Made by a program: the position numbers and the translations under genes. Shown one piece after another: positions 17,212-28,114 of a DNA stretch of 64,000 nucleotides. The stretch lies in NCBI GenBank assembly GCA_019456145.1, contig VRUL01000007.1:124001-188000 (forward strand), given 5' to 3'. The notes under the pieces are model-generated. The model was not told where the DNA came from. It was given only the letters and a program-made list of their open reading frames with translations, and ran no database searches. Position 1 is the stretch's first letter. Each line of letters starts with the position of its first letter. This DNA is from Planctomycetota bacterium. GTDB lineage: Bacteria > Planctomycetota > Phycisphaerae > Sedimentisphaerales > Anaerobacaceae.

Positions 17212-20200
17212 CTACTTTTTCCTCTTGAGTACGGTCTGTGCGTGATGGGCATAGTGGCCCCGAAGGTCAAGCGCGTATTCGGTTAGAATCTTTTCACCAA
17301 GGCCCTGGTAATCGCCGCAGCGATATAAGGCCCGCGCCAGAATCAGCTCACGAAGCGAATTGTTGCGTGTCTTGGTATCCGTAGGACTGGCCGGCGTCCG
17401 CTGCCTGGCATCCTGGATTTCAGTAAATGCATGCCCCATTATGCCGGGCTTTTGCAGTAATCCCGCAAGTGGTTTGGCCGCAGCGGAATCGCCCAGTGTC
17501 TCAAGAGCCATACCGACTGCCCGGCAATGCGAAAACTCGCTTTCGGCATCGAGCTGCCCTACCTTATCAAGAATAGGAGCCAGTCCCCACTTATCACGCG
17601 TCCGGCCCAAAGCGATGATGACGCTGTCCAGCGCACTCACGCTCGCCCCATATTGTCCCATCCCGGTAAAGTTCCACCCTTTGTCCCACTCCGTTGACTG
17701 CACCGCCTCCATTAAAGTCTCTGACCCTGTCGCATCGCCTAACATACCGAGGATATGCGCATAAGCGAGTTTGGCCTTGGTTTTCTCCGCAGTTTTGTAA
17801 GCTTCCCGCAGAAGCGGCATAGCATAATGCGGCTGGGTGAGCACTACCTCCAGACCATCGAAGTCATTGGCAACACGCTCTACAGCCCGCTCAATCTCTT
17901 CCGTCGATAACGGAAAAGAGTCCTTATCGGTCAACACCCTCTCGGGCAGATTACCTTTCTTAATGAGGTTCTTCTGAAGGGCCCTGATATCAATGTCGCG
18001 TAACCCCCTGCCGCTCTTGGCCGCCATTGTCCCTATGACACCCGCCGCGTAGCCCTGGTTTTGAATGTCCGCCTGCATTCGTATAACAGGCATCGCGTCG
18101 CGGTGCGCACTAACGCCCAGCCCGGTTACAAGAATACCATCGAGTCCCTCCGGCAGCATACAGCGATACGGGACATTAACAAAAATGTCTTTTCTTCCCG
18201 GAGGTTTGAGCAAAAACGCCGGATGCACTGTAAAGCCGTGCGAATCGAAATCGCTTTTGGATATCACAATGGTATCGGGGTAGGTCCGGTCGTTTAAGAT
18301 ATCAAGCGGTGACATAATAAAATCACCGACAATCCGCCTTCTCTCACGCGTATCTATCAATTGGCCCAGGTCATAGGCTTGGCTGTACTTCTTCCTGGCA
18401 ACAACATAAGCACGCCAGGTATCGATAACGTCCCCATCGTCGACGAATGTCCAGTCAGTATTAGTGTATCCCGTGCCCATATTGCGAGGCGGCAGTCCTG
18501 ATCCCTGGACTGCAACACCGGAGCCGTTAGTATACACACATTCGGCACCGGCTGCGGCGGCAATGTCCGCATTACCGGTTGAATCGATAACGACCTTTGC
18601 AAGCACCACGCCCCGCCCTTCCGGCGTTGCGACTACGACACCTTTGACTCGCCCTTTTTCCACAAACGCGCCGCAGCCAAGCGCCCCGAACCAGACATCG
18701 ACACCGGCCTTGCGAAGTTCACGTCTGTACCATTCTTTCTTCCATTCAGGATTCCACCCCGCGCTTAGTTTCTTCTCAACACCCGTGATATTTGCAATAC
18801 CTCGATCCACCTCTGTAGTGAAGCCAACTCGATTACCGTGATAGTATTTACTGATAAGTCCGAGCGTACCCACTCCGCCGAGCCCGTGAAGGTATTCGAC
18901 AACGAGCGTTTTGCCCCCCTGCCTCCCGGCGGCGATACCTGCCGGTGCCCCGCCGGTACCCCCGCCAATAACCACAACATCGTACTGGCCGACCACTGGT
19001 ATAGCCCGCTTGCTCGCAGGAATCATAACAAGTTTTTTTTGCCCTCGACCAATCCAGATCAAATTCTCTCGCGTATCTCCATTCGCCACAGCCGTTGCCG
19101 CCCTACCGGGTAATCTCACGTTCTTTAGTTTTCCTCTGCGTTTTGCCTGCGCAGCGGCCGCCCCGCCGATACGGCTGCCCACTTTCATCACCTCCAGCGG
19201 CCGAAGCAGCTTCTCTGCAGCATTGCGCGATACATCCGCGCAGCCGCCAAGCACATATAGTCGTTTAATACCCTTCGGCCGAAATGTATCAAGACTGACC
19301 TTTTCCGCACCGGGCCAGTCACCGGCTAAAAACCTCTCCCCTTTCATCGGGTCAGGAGGCACCTGAAATAGTGTCTCTGATGCATCCACCTGCCCTGTGT
19401 GCCAGGTTCTGTCGCGTGCAATCTGTTCAGCCTCGGCAAACGACGCGAAGGAGCCGTCCTTCATAGGGATACTGAGCGTGTACTCGATGGCTTCACGAGC
19501 CGGACCGTTCCTGATTGGTACTGGCGTGGGTATCTTTCGTGCCTGAATGCCTTCGCCTGTCTGAATGTCACCGCCGACAGTAATGTACTTAAAGGTCTGA
19601 GACCCGGCAGGATATGGCAGAAAAGACGCGCCTGCCATCCTGGCCACGATTGCCCGCGGCGTTGCATCGATGATGACTTTGGCCTTAACAACCTGTCGCC
19701 CCGAACGGTTGACCATAACAATACCCGCAAGTTTTCCATCCCCATCTCGAAGCACATCCGTCGCATAGCAACCATACAGAAACTGCACACCTGCTTCAAG
19801 CAGCGCCTCATCGAGTGTGCGCTTAACCTGCATCGGTGTCGGAGGGATACGGTCTTTAGCCAGAGATTCTTCGCTGGCTTGTTCCGACTCAAAAATAATT
19901 TCGCCCAGAAGGATTCTATTTACGTCCGGGCTTTTCTTTACCTGCACCTTCACATATCGAGCATGTTCAGTTACAGGCGCCGCCAGATCAATCGGTCCCC
20001 AGGGCTCTTTGAGCGCTTCACCTGCCCGTTTGTTCGTAACGTTAACCGCTTGTTTGAAGTTTTGCTTGTCGTTACTGACCGATACGCTGACGCTTTCAAC
20101 TTCAAAGTCATTTACTAAATCACGACTGCGGCGCTGATAGACCATCACGTGGACTTTTTGTAGCTGATATGCTTTTCCAAGATCGGCAGTAATAGTGACA

Positions 20201-20736
20201 TTCCCATCGTATTGAACACTCTGAGAGGATGCACTGTGCCACTTTCCGTCGTTAAGCAGCGATGGGATCGGAGTATCTTTATGGATACTGGCGGACGGTT
20301 TATCGGCCTGGTATGTGAAACTTAAACCATTTCTAACCTGTGGCAGGACCGAAGATTCTGCGAAAATCTTTTTGGCAAGCCGTGACCTCGGCTCTTCACC
20401 CGGTTCGAGCCAGAAACGATATGTCCCGCAAATATCCTGGCCAAGATAAGGCCGGGAAGCCGCAAGAAAAACCTTCGCCCCTTTCTCCGCAACCGCCACC
20501 GCTGCGGCCACACCGCCCGACGAACCGCCGACAACAACGACGTCAACATCGAAAGCTACGGGAATATCCCGCGCGGATTCATTGACCGCCCTTTCGTAAG
20601 CCCCCGGCAAAGAAACAGTTCTACGATAGGTACCAATTGTACGTTCGGTGGAGACCCCGGTTTTCGACGGTTTGGAACAGCTTACGTTTAGACAAAAGAT
20701 GGCGACGACAAGTGTAACAGGCATGAATTTCTTCAT
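17212..20736 (-). CDS. Double FAD-dependent oxidoreductase with embedded F5/8-type-C-like domain
   Basis: A 1174-residue exported protein, with a signal peptide of possible lipoprotein type (Cys about 20, LNVSCS). The first FAD domain has VVVVGGSSGGVAAA (about 66-79). It is interrupted by a discoidin-like beta domain (about 165-300, ITADLGKAYQLQKVHVMV). A second complete FAD domain begins at YDVVVIGGGTGG (about 583-595), and a helical HEAT-like tail lies beyond about 1000. Family knowledge: FAD-dependent oxidoreductases of this type (FAD_oxidored) are abundant in planctomycetes and poorly characterised. As first gene of the operon it may oxidise the sugar outside the cytoplasm (inference). 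I chose ATG 20736 because GAAAGG sits 6 bases upstream; the GTG 20757 start is rejected. Confidence 0.82.
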   Translation of the reverse strand: MKKFMPVTLVVAIFCLNVSCSKPSKTGVSTERTIGTYRRTVSLPGAYERAVNESARDIPVAFDVDVVVVGGSSGGVAAAVAVAEKGAKVFLAASRPYLGQDICGTYRFWLEPGEEPRSRLAKKIFAESSVLPQVRNGLSFTYQADKPSASIHKDTPIPSLLNDGKWHSASSQSVQYDGNVTITADLGKAYQLQKVHVMVYQRRSRDLVNDFEVESVSVSVSNDKQNFKQAVNVTNKRAGEALKEPWGPIDLAAPVTEHARYVKVQVKKSPDVNRILLGEIIFESEQASEESLAKDRIPPTPMQVKRTLDEALLEAGVQFLYGCYATDVLRDGDGKLAGIVMVNRSGRQVVKAKVIIDATPRAIVARMAGASFLPYPAGSQTFKYITVGGDIQTGEGIQARKIPTPVPIRNGPAREAIEYTLSIPMKDGSFASFAEAEQIARDRTWHTGQVDASETLFQVPPDPMKGERFLAGDWPGAEKVSLDTFRPKGIKRLYVLGGCADVSRNAAEKLLRPLEVMKVGSRIGGAAAAQAKRRGKLKNVRLPGRAATAVANGDTRENLIWIGRGQKKLVMIPASKRAIPVVGQYDVVVIGGGTGGAPAGIAAGRQGGKTLVVEYLHGLGGVGTLGLISKYYHGNRVGFTTEVDRGIANITGVEKKLSAGWNPEWKKEWYRRELRKAGVDVWFGALGCGAFVEKGRVKGVVVATPEGRGVVLAKVVIDSTGNADIAAAAGAECVYTNGSGVAVQGSGLPPRNMGTGYTNTDWTFVDDGDVIDTWRAYVVARKKYSQAYDLGQLIDTRERRRIVGDFIMSPLDILNDRTYPDTIVISKSDFDSHGFTVHPAFLLKPPGRKDIFVNVPYRCMLPEGLDGILVTGLGVSAHRDAMPVIRMQADIQNQGYAAGVIGTMAAKSGRGLRDIDIRALQKNLIKKGNLPERVLTDKDSFPLSTEEIERAVERVANDFDGLEVVLTQPHYAMPLLREAYKTAEKTKAKLAYAHILGMLGDATGSETLMEAVQSTEWDKGWNFTGMGQYGASVSALDSVIIALGRTRDKWGLAPILDKVGQLDAESEFSHCRAVGMALETLGDSAAAKPLAGLLQKPGIMGHAFTEIQDARQRTPASPTDTKTRNNSLRELILARALYRCGDYQGLGEKILTEYALDLRGHYAHHAQTVLKRKK

Positions 20737-20817
20737 TTTCATCCTTTCAGCGGGCACCCTTTATCAATTGCAGAACTTCTGATACGGCTAACACCATAGG
20801 CCTCTAACGAGGTTAAC

Positions 20818-20846
20818 ATTATCCTAAGTCTATCACGGTTTTGCAA
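20818..20846 (-). promoter_or_regulatory. Promoter of the five-gene carbohydrate operon
   Basis: Minus-strand TTGCAA (20846-20841), a 17-base spacer and GATAAT (20823-20818), giving a leader of about 75 bases to ATG 20736. It is divergent from the acyltransferase promoter at 20934. Confidence 0.5.
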
Positions 20847-20933
20847 TAAATATCCTTGGGTCTTACTCGAACTTGCTGCGTTCGATGTAATATTCACAAC
20901 CGCCCAGCAATACGCAATTAGACTTACTTATGC

Positions 20934-20961
20934 TTGACATGGACTGTTTTGACTCTAAAAT
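20934..20961 (+). promoter_or_regulatory. Promoter of the acyltransferase gene (leaderless arrangement)
   Basis: TTGACA (20934-20939), a 16-base spacer and TAAAAT (20956-20961). The ATG at 20970 begins only 8 bases after the -10, so the transcript would have a leader of 0-2 bases. No ribosome site is present, consistent with a leaderless mRNA. Confidence 0.6.
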
Positions 20962-20969
20962 CATGCTGT

Positions 20970-21932
20970 ATGGCAGATTCGGCCTCGCACGAAAAGAAGA
21001 AGAAAAAGAAAAAACACAATCCTGTTAAAGATTGGCTGGCTTATGTTGCGCTCCGGATTCTTGTATTTATTCTTTACATGTTCAAGATCGAGACCAATCT
21101 GAATACCGCCTGTTTTCTCGGGCGAATGTTATGGAAATACTATCATCGAGGTAGAAAACGGGCCCTGGATAATCTTCGTGCAAGCTTTCCCGAAAAAAGC
21201 GAACAATGGATATGGCAGACAGGCAGGCGAAGCTTCGAACACATTGTGATGCTGGCAATTGATGTGCTGTTTACACCACGCCTGGTGAAAAAACATAACT
21301 GGAGGGATTACTCAAGGTTCAAAAACGTTGAAAAGGCCAAATGGCTCATGCAGGAAGGCAATGGAATGCTTATGGTGGCGGCCCATTACAGTAACTTTGA
21401 AATAATGGGATATATACTCGGGCTGTTTGGTTTTAACGTTTACAGTATTGCCAGGCCGTTAGATAACAAGTTTATTAACAAATACTTATACGATGTCCGG
21501 CTGAAAGCAGGCCAGAAAATAATCGACAAGAAAGGGGCCGCCGGGATGATGTCACAACTTACCGCCAGCGGTGCAACACTTTGCTTTATTGTCGACCAGG
21601 ATGCCGGAAGAAAAGGAATATTCGTTGATTTCTTCGGACGAAAGGCCAGCACATATAAGAGCATAGCCCTGCTCGCTGTTACAAATAATGTACCCATCGG
21701 AGTGGGGTACAGCAGAAGGGTTGAAAATCGTTTTTTCTTTGAGATTGGCGTTAACCGCATTATTATGCCAGAAGAATGGGCTGACAAAAAAGACCCGCTC
21801 AAGTGGATTACAGCAGAATACACCCAGGCAATCGAGAAATTCGTGCGGGAAGACCCCAGCCAATACTGGTGGCTCCACCGCAGGTGGAAGCATCAGCCGA
21901 AAGAACGGAAAAAGTTAAGGTCGGGTGATTAG
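20970..21932 (+). CDS. LpxL/HtrB-family lipid A acyltransferase
   Basis: A 320-residue inner-membrane acyltransferase expected to add a secondary acyl chain to lipid A, which implies an LPS outer membrane. An unusual basic start with seven consecutive Lys (about 10-16) is followed by one membrane helix (about 25-41). The catalytic HX4(D/E) motif appears as HYSNFE (His139 and Glu144). The family C-terminal motif is QYWWLHRRWK (about 299-308). I chose ATG 20970 because the longer TTG start (20934) would lie inside the -35 box. The A-rich lysine run could promote slippage. Confidence 0.85.
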   Translation: MADSASHEKKKKKKKHNPVKDWLAYVALRILVFILYMFKIETNLNTACFLGRMLWKYYHRGRKRALDNLRASFPEKSEQWIWQTGRRSFEHIVMLAIDVLFTPRLVKKHNWRDYSRFKNVEKAKWLMQEGNGMLMVAAHYSNFEIMGYILGLFGFNVYSIARPLDNKFINKYLYDVRLKAGQKIIDKKGAAGMMSQLTASGATLCFIVDQDAGRKGIFVDFFGRKASTYKSIALLAVTNNVPIGVGYSRRVENRFFFEIGVNRIIMPEEWADKKDPLKWITAEYTQAIEKFVREDPSQYWWLHRRWKHQPKERKKLRSGD

Positions 21933-22008
21933 CTCGGAATGTTAGTCACGTAAAGACCGGAAAATAAAATCGTGAACAAATGGAAACTTCTTATTTAAGG
22001 AGATACTT

Positions 22009-22935
22009 ATGCCTGGTAGAGAGTTCATTATGGACCTTGCGAAGTTGGTGATAGCGGCCGCTTGGGTCGATGGCGAGTTGCAAAACGAAGAAATTAACGC
22101 GCTGAAAGATTTGCTCTTTAATCTTGAGGATGTTACCGGTGATGAATGGTCGCATCTGGAGATTTACATGGACTCGCCCGTTAGTGCCGAGGAAAAAATG
22201 AATCTGATGCGATCGGTTTTAGAGCAAATCAAATCGGAACAGGACAGGGAGATGGTGGTCTCCACTCTGGAGAACCTGGTCCAGGCCGATGGGGTGGTCA
22301 CCGAAGAAGAAAAAGCTCTTCTTGAGGAAGTCAAAGAAGGTGTATTGGATATGAACATCGGTTTGCTGGCAAGAATTTCAAAAATGATAAAGGCAGCCGT
22401 GACAGAGCGAGGCCGGACATACGAAGCTGCCACCCAAAGAGAAAGTCAAATTGATGATTACATTGAAAATAATATCTATTACCACCTCAAATCGGAAAGC
22501 GAAAAGAAGGGAATAAAATTTGACCTGCCCTCCGAACAGGTCAAAAAGCTTTGCCTGACAGCAGGACTTCTGGCTCGAATTTCTGCGGTGGATTCCGATA
22601 TCTCAGAGGATGAAATAAAAATCATCAAGGATGTGCTTTCAACGCAATGGGGTTTGTCTGAGCAGCAGGCACAAATCGTAACACAAATTAGCTGCGACAG
22701 GACTTTAAAAGGGCTTGATTATTTCCGTCTCACAAGGGGATTTTTCGACTGCACAACTGTCGATGAGCGAAGAAATTTTATAAAGTGCCTCTTCAGGATT
22801 GCCAACGCTTCGGAGAAGACTTCATACGACGAAACTGAGGAAATTCGCAGAATTTCAAACTCCCTCAAATTAACACACAAAGATTTTATTGAAGCAAAGC
22901 TGACAATACCTGATGAAGATAGAGAGATGTCGTGA
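22009..22935 (+). CDS. TerB-like protein with two TerB-type domains
   Basis: A 308-residue soluble helical protein. Residues 1-100 and about 180-300 each look like a TerB (tellurite-resistance B/DjlA-type) helical domain with acidic metal-binding loops (AWVDGELQNEEI near 18-29, VQADGVVTEEEK near 91-102, VDSDISEDEIK near 198-208). TerB domains are linked to membrane stress and phage-defence contexts, but no TerC/D/E or DnaJ partner is present, so resistance should not be assumed. AAGGAG is 7 bases upstream of the ATG. It is monocistronic between the acyltransferase and the convergent permease gene. Confidence 0.7.
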   Translation: MPGREFIMDLAKLVIAAAWVDGELQNEEINALKDLLFNLEDVTGDEWSHLEIYMDSPVSAEEKMNLMRSVLEQIKSEQDREMVVSTLENLVQADGVVTEEEKALLEEVKEGVLDMNIGLLARISKMIKAAVTERGRTYEAATQRESQIDDYIENNIYYHLKSESEKKGIKFDLPSEQVKKLCLTAGLLARISAVDSDISEDEIKIIKDVLSTQWGLSEQQAQIVTQISCDRTLKGLDYFRLTRGFFDCTTVDERRNFIKCLFRIANASEKTSYDETEEIRRISNSLKLTHKDFIEAKLTIPDEDREMS

Positions 22936-22966
22936 AATATATATGAAGGTCAACCTCGGCCAGGCT

Positions 22967-24775
22967 CTAAGTATCTCTTTTTCTTTTTGATAGAAGGATT
23001 AAGTTTCGTATTCCCGCGGTGTCCCTGGCCGCGAGCCATCGCTTCTCAAAATCCTTCTCCTGAGCAATCTGGGCTATGGCCATCAGGGCGCGAAGATGGT
23101 AATTACGCTGATCCCGGCTACCGGCCAGAACAAACATTATCCTGACGGGATCCGGCGTATCTGGAAAATCGATGCCGTCCACGGCTCGGACAAGTAGAAT
23201 ATCGAATTTGTTTTCACCCTCAACAACTATATGCGGTATGGCAAATCCAGGCTGAATAACTGTGCCGCCTTCCCCTTCTCGATGCAAAATTTTCTCGAAA
23301 AGAACGTACTCATTAATGTCGAATCTGCTCTCAAGTATTTTGGATACCTGCCGGAAAATGTCTTCGGCGGGTTTACGGCCTTTTATATCCAAAATATCAC
23401 AGCTTTTGATAAGCTCATCGAATCTATCTTCGACTATATCATCGCGCTGAAGCAAAATATCGCGAAGCTCATCTTCAAGAGTCACGGTTTTAAGCTCGTG
23501 GTCGGTAACTCTTTCAACGATGTGCATAACCGCTGACGCCCTGCTGACTCGGTGCCGGACATAAAAGATAAACCAGGCCGCGCTCAATGCGATGAACACC
23601 GCGGTAATCAGCAAAGGCACTCGGCCCATATCTATTATCAAAGCGCTATAAGCGATGATGGCTAATATATGTATATAGGGATACAACGGCGATTTGAACT
23701 TCGGCCGATAGCTTTGTATCCGGCTCTCCCGCATGATAATCACGCTTGTATTGACAAGAATAAAAAGGATTATCATCAGGGTCGAGGCCGTTTTTACCAG
23801 TGATTCTATATCGAGAAAAACTATGGCCGCAATCATAAAGCCCCCTGTCAGCATTATGCTGGAGTGGGGTGTTTTGAAGCGGTTGTTCACGCGGGCTAAA
23901 GCCGGTGGCAGTAACTGGTCTCTGCTCATTGCCATGGGTGAGCGTGATGCAGCCAGGATACCGCTATTTGCGGTTGTTACAAAAGCTGCTATCGCCGCCA
24001 CACCCAGAAGTGCAAATCCATAGGGACCCATAAATTTGGACGCGGCCAGCGATATCGGAACGTAACTTCCCACCAGCTCACCGCCATCGACGAGGCCAAC
24101 TGTGATTGTTATTACCGCAATGTAAAACAGCGTTACCACAAACCAGGCCAATATCATACCAAGCGGCAGATTTTTACCGGGATTTTTAACTTCTTCTGCG
24201 ATGCTGGCAACTTTAGTCAGACCGCCGAAGCTTATGAAAACCAGACCGGACGTGGCAAGTATGGCAGACCATCCTTTGTCAAGAAAACCTGTATAACGGA
24301 CTGCTTCAACTCTTCTGGTCCCCAAAAGCACAAATAAGCTAAGTATCGCCAATAATACGGCCACAAGCAATACCTGTAACCTGCTTGTGTGTTTGACGCT
24401 TACAATATTCAACATTATAAAACCGAGACAGCAAGTTGCCGCGATTGCTTTGAGACTCCAGGGCTCAAGCTGGATGGGAAAAGCCATTTGCACTACAACC
24501 TCGATGAGAACAGCCATACCAACTACGGCAAAGGCGCTCTTCAAAGTTAAGGAAAACCAGCCTGCCAGTCCCCCGAACAGGCCCCAAATCGGGCCCATGC
24601 TGCGCTCGACAAAAAAATATGTTCCGCCCGCGCGAGGCATGGCCGTGGCTAATTCGGCCTTGCTCAGAACACTGGGGATTATCAAAATCGATGCAAAAAG
24701 ATAGGATAATATTACCGCCGGGCCTGCTTTTGTAAAAGCTATGGCTGGCAAAATAAACAGGCCTGAACTTATCAT
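22967..24775 (-). CDS. APC-family amino acid permease with C-terminal PTS EIIA-like domain
   Basis: From the first ATG this gives 602 residues: about 12 membrane helices of the APC superfamily (1-410), a soluble linker, then a type-2 PTS EIIA-like domain (about 455-600). The phospho-accepting histidine is in AIPH (His515). Such fusions suggest transport gated by phosphorylation or nitrogen-PTS signals (inference). The first ATG cuts off half of the first membrane helix. The in-frame upstream sequence encodes a typical start of this family (KKQLGSVDVFSVASGAM) but contains no ATG, GTG or TTG. An AUA at 24835, 7 bases after GGGAAGG, is the likely true start. Confidence 0.82.
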   Translation of the reverse strand: MISSGLFILPAIAFTKAGPAVILSYLFASILIIPSVLSKAELATAMPRAGGTYFFVERSMGPIWGLFGGLAGWFSLTLKSAFAVVGMAVLIEVVVQMAFPIQLEPWSLKAIAATCCLGFIMLNIVSVKHTSRLQVLLVAVLLAILSLFVLLGTRRVEAVRYTGFLDKGWSAILATSGLVFISFGGLTKVASIAEEVKNPGKNLPLGMILAWFVVTLFYIAVITITVGLVDGGELVGSYVPISLAASKFMGPYGFALLGVAAIAAFVTTANSGILAASRSPMAMSRDQLLPPALARVNNRFKTPHSSIMLTGGFMIAAIVFLDIESLVKTASTLMIILFILVNTSVIIMRESRIQSYRPKFKSPLYPYIHILAIIAYSALIIDMGRVPLLITAVFIALSAAWFIFYVRHRVSRASAVMHIVERVTDHELKTVTLEDELRDILLQRDDIVEDRFDELIKSCDILDIKGRKPAEDIFRQVSKILESRFDINEYVLFEKILHREGEGGTVIQPGFAIPHIVVEGENKFDILLVRAVDGIDFPDTPDPVRIMFVLAGSRDQRNYHLRALMAIAQIAQEKDFEKRWLAARDTAGIRNLILLSKRKRDT

Positions 24776-24849
24776 CGCACCGGATGCAACTGAAAAAACG
24801 TCAACCGAACCTAATTGTTTCTTTAGCTTAGCTATCTTAAAACCTTCCC
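24776..24849 (-). promoter_or_regulatory. Likely 5' extension of the permease with AUA start and strong ribosome site
   Basis: Minus-strand GGGAAGG (24849-24843), a 7-base spacer, ATA at 24835-24833, then 20 open codons into the first annotated ATG (24775). An in-frame TAA closes the frame just upstream of the ribosome site. The encoded residues complete APC helix 1. Confidence 0.55.
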
Positions 24850-25091
24850 GTTAGTGCGATAATTCCTTGCTCGCGCACCGAATAAATAATACACAAACCC
24901 GGATATTGCAAATTACTTCTGCTCTTGTGCTTTTATTCGGTATTATACCTCAATGTTGTAGTTTTCAAAAGCAATACCAATTGATTGGACAAATCCCGCT
25001 ATATCCATTATTATAATCCACAGATTCGGCTTATAGTATAACCCCAAAGTGTTGATGGTAAATCAATTTTTTCTACGGAAATGTAAGCAAG

Positions 25092-26495
25092 ATGATTAGT
25101 AGAAGAGATTTTCTTTGTTCGGTTGCCGGCGGTGCTGTAGCTCTGGCTTTGTCCAGGGATTTATTTGGGACAAAGAAAGGCAAAGACAGGCCGAACATCG
25201 TCCTGTGTATGGCAGATGACATGGGATTCGGGGACCCTGGATTTAACGGAAATTCGATAATTAAGACTCCCAACCTCGATGCCATGGCAGAAGCCGGCCT
25301 GCGGTTCACGCGTTTCTATTCGGCTGCGCCCGTCTGCTCCCCAACCCGTGGAAGCTGCCTGACGGGCCGCCATCCTTATCGCTATGGAATCACCTTTGCA
25401 AATGTTGGACACATGCCCCAGGAGGAAATCACACTGGCCGAGGCCCTGAAAACACAGGGCTACACGACCGGCCATTTCGGCAAATGGCACCTCGGGACAC
25501 TTACCACAAAGGAAAAAGATTCCAACCGCGGCGGACCAGGAGGCGCAAAACACTACTGTCCGCCATGGGAAAACGGATTCGATATATGCTTTTCAACAGA
25601 AGCAAAAGTCCCTACCTGGGATCCTATGAAAAAGCCACGGACAAACGAGCACTATGGAACCTACTATTGGACACAGGACCGAACCAAGGCAACTGAGAAT
25701 CTGGATGGTGACGATAGCCGAGTCATTATGGACAGGGTTGTCCCTTTTATCCGGGATGCTGCAAAAAACAAGAAACCATTTCTCGCTGTAATCTGGTTTC
25801 ATACGCCGCACCTGCCCGTCATCGCAGGAGCCCAATATCGAAAAATGTATTCACAATACACCGAAGACCAGCAGCATTACTACGGATGTATCACTGCTTT
25901 GGATGAGCAGATGGGTCGGCTTCGTCGCCGGCTGCGCGAATTGGGCGTGGCAGATAATACGATGTTATGGTTCTGCAGCGATAACGGACCCGAAGGAAAA
26001 GACGGAAAGCACGGCCGCACTCGCGGTTCGGCAGGTTCACTGCGCGGACGCAAACGCAGCTTGTTCGAAGGCGGCGTCCGGGTGCCGGGCCTGCTCGAAT
26101 GGCCTGCTCGTATTAAAGGCGGACGCGTAACCGACATTCCCTGCTGTACGTCGGATTATTTCCCTACCGTTCTGGACGCTCTTGGTATCAAAATAAAGGG
26201 ACAGCCGAAACCGATTGACGGCGTCAGCCTGCTGCCCCTGATTAAAGGCAAAATGGAAAAGCGTCCCGTCCCCATCGCCTTTGAATCCGGCAGCCAGGTC
26301 TCCCTCACAGACAACCGTTATAAAATCTACAGCAGGAACAACGGCAAAACCTACATGCTTTTTGACCTGATTGAAGACCCCGGAGAGAAAAAAAACCTTG
26401 CAGGGGAAAAACCGGATATTGTACAATCGATGAAAGCAACACTCCAGAAGTGGCGCAAGTCCTGTAAAGACAGCCTCGCGGGAAAGGACTATTAA
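25092..26495 (+). CDS. Exported sulfatase (arylsulfatase A family)
   Basis: A 467-residue type I sulfatase with a Tat-type signal (RRDFL at 4-8). Metal ligands are Asp42-Asp43 (MADDMG). The formylglycine signature is CSPTRGSCLTGR beginning at Cys82, and the Lys/His motif GHFGKWHLG lies near 127-135. A second metal pair is near SDNGPEG (about 296-302). It hydrolyses sulfate esters outside the cytoplasm after Cys-to-formylglycine maturation; no FGE or anSME gene is seen in the window. The ribosome site before ATG 25092 is weak. It lies 18 bases before a second sulfatase, so they are co-transcribed. Confidence 0.92.
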   Translation: MISRRDFLCSVAGGAVALALSRDLFGTKKGKDRPNIVLCMADDMGFGDPGFNGNSIIKTPNLDAMAEAGLRFTRFYSAAPVCSPTRGSCLTGRHPYRYGITFANVGHMPQEEITLAEALKTQGYTTGHFGKWHLGTLTTKEKDSNRGGPGGAKHYCPPWENGFDICFSTEAKVPTWDPMKKPRTNEHYGTYYWTQDRTKATENLDGDDSRVIMDRVVPFIRDAAKNKKPFLAVIWFHTPHLPVIAGAQYRKMYSQYTEDQQHYYGCITALDEQMGRLRRRLRELGVADNTMLWFCSDNGPEGKDGKHGRTRGSAGSLRGRKRSLFEGGVRVPGLLEWPARIKGGRVTDIPCCTSDYFPTVLDALGIKIKGQPKPIDGVSLLPLIKGKMEKRPVPIAFESGSQVSLTDNRYKIYSRNNGKTYMLFDLIEDPGEKKNLAGEKPDIVQSMKATLQKWRKSCKDSLAGKDY

Positions 26496-26513
26496 CAGAG
26501 AAAGGAAGTTAAA

Positions 26514-28040
<1,527 letters not shown>

Positions 28041-28114
28041 TTGTCGGAGGTAGCGCCGCTGAAAGCTGAGCACAAAAGAAACGCGGTGGCAAAGCTATAT
28101 GTAAATGTAGACAA

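Noticed and set aside
19399..20137. 239-codon plus-strand frame opposite the FAD oxidoreductase
   Set aside because: Antisense to a strongly supported gene, with no start context or motif.
22009..22935. Interpreting the TerB-like protein as a tellurite-resistance or anti-phage Ter system
   Set aside because: No TerC, TerD, TerE or other Ter genes are nearby, so only the domain fold is supportable.
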